Source: Pseudomonas coleopterorum (GTDB lineage: Bacteria > Pseudomonadota > Gammaproteobacteria > Pseudomonadales > Pseudomonadaceae). From it: a stretch of DNA of 64,000 nt. Location of the stretch: NCBI RefSeq assembly GCF_900105555.1, contig NZ_FNTZ01000001.1, positions 1,240,001 through 1,304,000 on the forward strand. The letters are read 5' to 3'. Under the pieces are notes generated by a model. The model was not told where the DNA came from and did not search any database. It saw nothing but the letters and a program-made list of their open reading frames with translations. Numbering within the stretch: position 1 is the stretch's first letter; each line of letters begins with the position of its first letter. Positions 56,690 to 64,000 of the stretch are shown in pieces. The translations under genes were made by a program, and so were the position numbers.

Positions 56690-58228
56690 TCAAGCCGCCT
56701 GAGTACTCGCGCGGCTGGCGTCGATCTTGGCCAGGTAGGCGTCTACCCGTGCGATGGCCGCTTCGTCGACGAACAGGCCCAGCTTGCTGCGCCGCCACAG
56801 GACGTCGTCGCTGCGTGTGGCCCATTCCTGCTCGTACAGATAATCCACTTCGCGGCTGTAGAGGCCTGCACCCAGTTCTTCGCCCAGATCGGCCAGCGAC
56901 TGTGCGCCTTCGATCAGGCGCCAACTGCGGCTGCCGTAGCTGACGGCCCAGCGTTCGGCCAGCCCGCTTGGCAGCCAAGGTGCCTTGGCGCGCATGGCCT
57001 GAGCCAATGCCTGGGGCGTGGTCATGTCTTCGCCGCCAGGCAGGGCACTGGTCGCCGTCCAGCTGCCGCGCATCTGGGTGAAGAATGGCTTGAGCTGCGC
57101 CATGGCCGACTCCGCCAGCTTGCGGTAGGTGGTCAGCTTGCCGCCGAACACCGACAGGATCGGCGCTTCACCCTGACCGCCGCTGAGCGACAGGGTGTAG
57201 TCGCGGGTAATGGCCGACGGATTGTCCGACTCGTCGTTGCACAGCGGGCGAACACCGGAATAGGTGCGCACGATGTCGCTGCGGCTGACCTGCTTCTTGA
57301 AGTGGGCGTTGACAACCTTGAGGATGTAGTCGGTTTCGGCGTCGGTGATTTCCACCTTGGACGGATCGCCGGTGTACTCGCGGTCGGTGGTGCCCAGGAT
57401 GGTGAAGCGGTCCAGGTACGGAATGGTGAAGACAATCCGCTGGTCTTCGTTCTGCAGGATGTGCGCCTGCTCGCCTTCGTACAGGCGTGGCACGATCAGG
57501 TGGCTGCCCTGGATCAGGCGGATGCCGTACGGGGACTGCAGTTGCAGGTCGTCACGGATGAACTTCGCTACCCATGGGCCGGCTGCGTTGACCAGGGCGC
57601 GAGCCTTCAACGTGAAGGTGCTGCCGTCCTCGCGCTGCAGATTGACCTGCCATGCGCCGTCCACACGCTTCGCATCGATGCAACGGGTGCGGGTGTGGAT
57701 GTGTGCGCCTTTTTCCCGCGCGGCCATGGCGTTCAATACCACCAGGCGGGCGTCGTCCACCCAGCAGTCGGAGTATTCGAAGCCACGGGTGATCTCTGGC
57801 TTCAGTGCACTGTCGGCACCGAAACGCAGGCTGCGCGAGCCTGGCAGTTTTTCCCGCTTGCCCAGATTGTCATACAGAAACAGCCCGGCGCGGATCATCC
57901 ACGCAGGACGCAGATGAGGCCGGTGCGGCAGCACGAAACGCATCGGCTTGACGATGTGCGGGGCCTTGGCCAGCAGCACTTCGCGTTCCGCCAAAGCTTC
58001 GCGCACCAGACGGAATTCATGGTGTTCCAGATAACGCAGGCCGCCGTGGATCAGCTTGCTACTGGCCGACGAGGTGTGGCTGGCCAGGTCGTCCTTTTCG
58101 CAGAGGAAGACGGAGAGCCCACGCCCGGCAGCGTCGGCGGCGATCCCCACACCATTGATGCCACCACCGATCACGGCGACGTCGTAGATTTCAGCCAGCG
58201 GTTGGCGGGGCAAGGTCGAATGGGGCAT
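56690..58228 (-). CDS. glpD: Aerobic glycerol-3-phosphate dehydrogenase
   Basis: A 512-aa FAD enzyme of the inner membrane face. It oxidises glycerol-3-phosphate to dihydroxyacetone phosphate and reduces quinone. The FAD-binding GGGINGVGIA is at about residues 21-30, and SSKLIHGGLRYLE and VNAAGPW are clear. The promoter region holds GlpR-like inverted repeats. It is the last step of the glp cluster encoded here. Confidence 0.96.
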   Translation of the reverse strand: MPHSTLPRQPLAEIYDVAVIGGGINGVGIAADAAGRGLSVFLCEKDDLASHTSSASSKLIHGGLRYLEHHEFRLVREALAEREVLLAKAPHIVKPMRFVLPHRPHLRPAWMIRAGLFLYDNLGKREKLPGSRSLRFGADSALKPEITRGFEYSDCWVDDARLVVLNAMAAREKGAHIHTRTRCIDAKRVDGAWQVNLQREDGSTFTLKARALVNAAGPWVAKFIRDDLQLQSPYGIRLIQGSHLIVPRLYEGEQAHILQNEDQRIVFTIPYLDRFTILGTTDREYTGDPSKVEITDAETDYILKVVNAHFKKQVSRSDIVRTYSGVRPLCNDESDNPSAITRDYTLSLSGGQGEAPILSVFGGKLTTYRKLAESAMAQLKPFFTQMRGSWTATSALPGGEDMTTPQALAQAMRAKAPWLPSGLAERWAVSYGSRSWRLIEGAQSLADLGEELGAGLYSREVDYLYEQEWATRSDDVLWRRSKLGLFVDEAAIARVDAYLAKIDASRASTQAA

Positions 58229-58255
58229 GTCAGCCTCCTGCGTTTATCAAGGAGC

Positions 58256-58304
58256 GTTCGAATGAGTGCTTTGAATTCGAACATCAATGTTCAATTTCGA
58301 AAAT
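58256..58304. promoter_or_regulatory. GlpR-like operator cluster upstream of glpD
   Basis: GTTCGAAT (58256-58263) and ATTCGAAC (58275-58282) are inverted copies. They are followed by AATGTTCAATTTCGAAAAT, which resembles the E. coli GlpR half-site ATGTTCG and its complement. The cluster is about 30-75 nt before the glpD start. Confidence 0.5.
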
Positions 58305-58450
58305 ACTAGCCCAATACGTAGGGGTTAGCCAGTCGAAGATGATTGAATTTGTTGATCGTCGCAGGCGAAAGCGAAGAAATGTGAACATCAGAGGTGCGCG
58401 CAACCGAACGCGACCCTTGCCGGGTGGGGTTCGTGGGCGGATGGGTGGGA

Positions 58451-58481
58451 GACGGGCGCGGCTTGCGCCGCTGCCACAGGG
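58451..58481 (+). repeat. REP half (GCGGCTTGCGCCGCTGCCACAGGG)
   Basis: A single arm of the same REP type as the 38.3-kb REPIN (GGCTCGCGCCGCTGCTACAG there), directly after the glpR stop. Its GCGGC/GCCGC stem may protect the glpR mRNA end. Confidence 0.6.
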
Positions 58482-59237
58482 TCAGACGATGTCGAGACGG
58501 ATCTTGTGCTGTTGCAGCAATTGCAGCAGGGCAGGGACGGGGGGCTGGTCGGTGACCAGGCAATCGATGAGGCTGATCGGGCCCAGGCGAACCATGGCAT
58601 TGCGGCCAAACTTGCTCGAGTCGGCGGCCAGGATGACCTGCCGCGCGTTGGCGATGATCGCCTGACTGACGCGAACTTCTTGATAGTCGAAGTCCAGCAG
58701 GCTGCCGTCTTCGTCGATGCCACTGATGCCGACCAGGGCGAAGTCGACCTTGAACTGGGTGATGAAGTCGATACTGGCCTGACCCACCACGCCGCCGTCG
58801 CGACGCACGTTACCGCCGGCCAGCAGCACATCGAAATCATCCTTGCCACTGAGGATCGAGGCCACGTGCAGGTTGTTGGTGATGATCTTCAGATGGCTAT
58901 GGTTGAGCAAGGCGCGAGCGATGGATTCGGTGGTGGTGCCGATGTTGATGAACAGCGAAGCGTGGTCGGGGATCTGGGCGGCGATGGCTTCGGCGATGCG
59001 TTGTTTCTCGTCACGCATCTGGTCGGCACGCATGGCGTAGGCCGTGTTCTCGATGCTCGAGTCGTAGGCGGCGCCACCGTGGTAACGGCGCAGCAGGTTG
59101 ACCTCGGCCAGTTGGTTGATGTCACGCCGAATGGTCTGCGGTGTCACGACGAACAGCTGGGCCATTTCCTCGATGCTGACATAGCCGCGTTCGCGTACCA
59201 GTTCAAGGATCTGCTGTTGGCGGGGAGGCAGGTTCAT
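58482..59237 (-). CDS. glpR: Glycerol-3-phosphate regulon repressor GlpR
   Basis: A 251-aa DeoR-family repressor. The N-terminal helix-turn-helix is [20 protein letters not shown]; the C-terminal sugar-phosphate-binding domain has [14 protein letters not shown] and [15 protein letters not shown] lies 6 nt before the ATG at 59237. It sits between glpK and glpD and is predicted to repress both until glycerol-3-phosphate binds. Confidence 0.94.
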   Translation of the reverse strand: MNLPPRQQQILELVRERGYVSIEEMAQLFVVTPQTIRRDINQLAEVNLLRRYHGGAAYDSSIENTAYAMRADQMRDEKQRIAEAIAAQIPDHASLFINIGTTTESIARALLNHSHLKIITNNLHVASILSGKDDFDVLLAGGNVRRDGGVVGQASIDFITQFKVDFALVGISGIDEDGSLLDFDYQEVRVSQAIIANARQVILAADSSKFGRNAMVRLGPISLIDCLVTDQPPVPALLQLLQQHKIRLDIV

Positions 59238-59374
59238 GGGGCTTCCTTTGGCTGCCATGCAAAAGCATGCATGATGCCGCAGGAAAGGCCCCCATCGCCA
59301 GACTTGATTGCAGGGGCCGGCATTGCATCAATCCGCAAGGCACCGGCCGGATTGCCCGGCCGGTGCATGCTCGA

Positions 59375-61772
<2,398 letters not shown>

Positions 61773-62068
61773 TGTGTGTTACCCCAATTGTTTTTTTTGT
61801 CTGACGCCGTTTTTGGCGCCTGGAATCTGCCGTCGTGCGATCCCCATCGCACGCCGGATTACAACCTTTCAGCACATTGTACTATCGTGCCTATCTTCAC
61901 AAACGAAAAAATATAGACAAGAAACGCCGCTGTCAAAGGTCGAAAGCGAACGAGTTCGTTCAATGATCGAGAACGGAATCGTCCATTTGCGGCAAAGCCA
62001 CGGTTGGCGTGGCTTGCCTGCCTGTGTCCTAATGCCGGGCATCGGTTTTATTTGTCTGGAGTCCCTGC
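61773..62068. other. glpF-ybaK intergenic control region
   Basis: About 300 bases with no gene. It holds the divergent promoters. GAACGA-GT-TCGTTC (61948-61961) is an inverted repeat that might be a regulatory site for glpF, but it does not clearly match the GlpR half-site order. Confidence 0.35.
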
Positions 62069-62542
62069 ATGACACCCGCCCTGGACCTCTTGAAGAAGCA
62101 TCGCGCCGACCATCGGGTGCATGCCTATGAACACGATCCCAAGGCCGCCTCCTACGGATTGGAAGCGGTCGAAAAGCTCGGCCTGGCTCCGGCGCAGGTG
62201 TTCAAGACCTTGCTGGCGGCCACTGAAAAAAGTGAACTGCTGGTGGCAGTGGTGCCCGTGACCGGCTCTCTGGACCTCAAGGCACTGGCGCAGGCGGCGG
62301 GGGTCAAGAAGTGCGAGATGGCCGACCCCCAGGCCGCGCAGCGCGCCACCGGCTATCTGCTGGGCGGCATCAGCCCATTGGGGCAGAAAAAGCGCCTGCG
62401 CACGTTCATCGATCAAACCGCAGCGACGATGCCCAGCGTGTATGTCAGCGCCGGCAGACGCGGGTTGGAAGTGGAACTGGCGCCGCAGTTGCTGGCCGAG
62501 CATACCCAAGGCTGCTTCGCCGATATCGGCCGTGCTGGATGA
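62069..62542 (+). CDS. ybaK: Cys-tRNA(Pro)/Cys-tRNA(Cys) deacylase YbaK
   Basis: A 157-aa editing enzyme that removes cysteine wrongly attached to tRNA-Pro. The catalytic Lys46 is in AQVFKTLLA, and the GGISPLGQKKRLRTFID segment is typical. The ATG at 62069 is the first in frame. It lies 89 bp upstream of the PhzF-like gene on the same strand. Confidence 0.94.
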   Translation: MTPALDLLKKHRADHRVHAYEHDPKAASYGLEAVEKLGLAPAQVFKTLLAATEKSELLVAVVPVTGSLDLKALAQAAGVKKCEMADPQAAQRATGYLLGGISPLGQKKRLRTFIDQTAATMPSVYVSAGRRGLEVELAPQLLAEHTQGCFADIGRAG

Positions 62543-62631
62543 ACGCAAGAAATTATTCATCGACTCCACGAGTCGAACGCCGATAGCCCACGGCCTGGGC
62601 GCTACCCCTTTCCGCTACAGCGAGGAATGCC

Positions 62632-63426
62632 ATGCAACTGGATTTCCATCAGGTCGATGCGTTTACCCAACATCCGTTTGCTGGCAACCCGGCCATCGTC
62701 TATCGCCTGGACAGCTGGCTGGCCGACGAACTGATGCAGAAGATCGCTGCCGAACACAACCTGGCCGAGACCGCGTTCATGGTCCGCGAAGCCCAAGGCT
62801 GGCACATCCGCTGGTTCACGCCGCGCACCGAAGTGCCCTTGTGCGGTCATGCCACTCTGGCCGGCGCCTACGTCCTGTTCCACGTCTATGGCGAAACCGC
62901 GACCAGCCTGTCGTTCGCCAGCCGTTCCGGCACCCTGACCGTCAGCCGCGAGGGCGACCGCCTGTGGCTGGATTTCCCGGCCATGATGCCCGAAGAACAA
63001 CTGGGCCTGACGCTGGATGTGGAGCGTGCGCTGGGTTGCGAGGCGGTCGATGTGATGGCGGCAACTTCACTGTTCGTGCTGCTGGAGTCGGAGCAGGCAG
63101 TGCGCGAATGTCAGCCGAACATGGCGGCGCTGGCTCGCTTGCCCTGGCCTGGGGTGATCATCACCGCACGGGGTGATCATCACGATTTTGTCTCGCGCTA
63201 TTTCGCCCCGGCCATCGGCATCGATGAAGACGCGGTCACCGGTTCCACCCACTGCAGCCTCATTCCGTACTGGTCCAAGCGCCTGGTCAAGACCAGTCTC
63301 AGCGCGTATCAGTGCTCGGCCCGCGGCGGTGAATTGTTTTGCCGCAGGGAAGGCGAGCGGGTCAAGATCGGCGGCTATGCCACGCTGGTCAGCAGCGGCC
63401 GGCTACTCCTGGGCCCGCAGCTCTGA
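62632..63426 (+). CDS. PhzF-family epimerase/isomerase-like protein
   Basis: A 264-aa protein of the PhzF/diaminopimelate-epimerase fold, with the general-acid Glu46 in HNLAETAF. FAGNPAIVY, LCGHATLAGAYVLF and EDAVTGSTHC are the other family signatures. No phenazine genes are nearby, so it is one of the many stand-alone PhzF-like proteins of unknown substrate. Its 3' end overlaps the convergent LysR gene by 24 nt. Confidence 0.9.
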   Translation: MQLDFHQVDAFTQHPFAGNPAIVYRLDSWLADELMQKIAAEHNLAETAFMVREAQGWHIRWFTPRTEVPLCGHATLAGAYVLFHVYGETATSLSFASRSGTLTVSREGDRLWLDFPAMMPEEQLGLTLDVERALGCEAVDVMAATSLFVLLESEQAVRECQPNMAALARLPWPGVIITARGDHHDFVSRYFAPAIGIDEDAVTGSTHCSLIPYWSKRLVKTSLSAYQCSARGGELFCRREGERVKIGGYATLVSSGRLLLGPQL

Positions 63427-64000
63427 TTCATCCGCCGCCGAAATACTGGCCTGGCCATCGAGCAGCGCCATGAAGGCCCGGGCGGCGTTCGACAAGGTTC
63501 TCTCGGTGTGCAGGATGTAGCCCAGCTGGCGACTCAACTGCACACCGGGCAGTACGAAGCGCGCCACCTGATCGTCGAGCATGGTGCGCGGCAACACACT
63601 CCATGCCAGTCCGATCGATACCATCATCTTGATGGTTTCCAGGTAATTGGTGCTCATGGCGATGTTAGGGCTCAGGCCCTGAGCCTCGAACAGACGGCTG
63701 ACGATGTGGTGGGTGAAGGTATTGCCGCCGGGAAACACCGCCGGATGTTCGGCGATATCGCTCAGCTTCACCGCGGCCTGCAAGGCCAGTGGGTGTTCGG
63801 GGGCGGCGACGAAATCCAGCAGGTCATGCCACACCGGCACCGAGCGCACCAAATGGTGGGGCTCGGGCGCGAGGGTGATGACTGCCAGCTCCGCCCGGCC
63901 GTGGAGAATCTCCTCATAGGCCACTTCCGAATCGAGAAACTGAATGTCCAGGGCGACCTTGGGGTACATGCGCGTGTAGGTACGCAGCAGCGGGGGCAAT
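63403..64000 (-). CDS. LysR-family regulator, C-terminal part (cut by window edge)
   Basis: The effector-binding domain of a LysR regulator is open to the window end. The segments YPKVALDIQF, GRAELAVITLAP and SIGLAWSVLPRTML are typical. The N-terminal helix-turn-helix lies beyond the window. The effector and targets are unknown. Confidence 0.88.
   Translation of the reverse strand, partial: LPPLLRTYTRMYPKVALDIQFLDSEVAYEEILHGRAELAVITLAPEPHHLVRSVPVWHDLLDFVAAPEHPLALQAAVKLSDIAEHPAVFPGGNTFTHHIVSRLFEAQGLSPNIAMSTNYLETIKMMVSIGLAWSVLPRTMLDDQVARFVLPGVQLSRQLGYILHTERTLSNAARAFMALLDGQASISAADESELRAQE

Noticed and set aside
61948..61961. GAACGA-GT-TCGTTC considered as a firm GlpR operator
   Set aside because: The half-sites do not have the ATGTTCG order seen upstream of glpD, so it is listed only as a possible site.
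62632..63426. PhzF-like gene considered as part of a phenazine cluster
   Set aside because: No other phz genes are nearby, and single PhzF-like proteins are common outside phenazine producers.

Overview
This window is chromosomal DNA of a Pseudomonas that is not P. aeruginosa. It is GC-rich, and many gene pairs and small proteins are typical of the genus: argF/grxD/bfr/bfd/rnt/pyrC/motY/argG, nth/metG, phaJ1/fadD2/fadD1, ppiA beside an ABC exporter, and the glpF-K-R-D cluster. The gene order from argF to metG resembles the P. putida/fluorescens side of the genus. Only an isolated rnfB-like gene stands where P. aeruginosa has an rnf operon. These comparisons are from memory, not from a search.

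Layout. 1-400: a tRNA-Glu/tRNA-Ala/tRNA-Glu cluster and terminator. 0.4-2.7 kb: a hot-dog thioesterase, a small palindromic MITE, dusC, and the small heat-shock gene ibpA with a sigma-32 promoter and a ROSE-type RNA thermometer. 2.7-17.6 kb: housekeeping genes for arginine and pyrimidine synthesis (argF, argG, pyrC), iron storage and release (bfr, bfd), grxD, RNase T, the flagellar T-ring protein MotY, a NarL-type response regulator, nth, metG and several small conserved proteins. 17.6-28.4 kb: fatty-acid metabolism (phaJ1, two fadD paralogues, a FabH-like condensing enzyme) with a DmpA-type peptidase and the helicase HrpA. 28.5-38.3 kb: a porin, a FemAB/GNAT-like protein, an ABC exporter, ppiA, a LysR regulator, two transporters and a RelE/HigA-type toxin-antitoxin pair. 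38.3-42.8 kb: a REPIN, then an ECF sigma/FecR/TonB-receptor cell-surface signalling operon. 42.8-47.4 kb: a dCache chemoreceptor, an outer-membrane protein, an SDR oxidoreductase and a lipoprotein.

47.4-52.1 kb is the main accessory region. A 341/340-bp imperfect direct repeat, made of a REPIN plus the 3' end of an mscS-family gene, brackets about 4 kb. That segment encodes an AbiEi/AbiEii-type toxin-antitoxin pair, an ERI1-like DEDDh exonuclease and an NYN-LOTUS putative RNase. It looks like a compact defence-type island inserted at the end of mscS; no integrase was found.

52-64 kb returns to core genes: mscS, a DEAD-box helicase, an EamA transporter, a PA1414-like microprotein, the glycerol regulon (glpD, glpR, glpK, glpF) with GlpR-like operator sequences, ybaK, a PhzF-like protein and a LysR regulator cut by the window edge. 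REP-type repeats occur throughout the accessory half.
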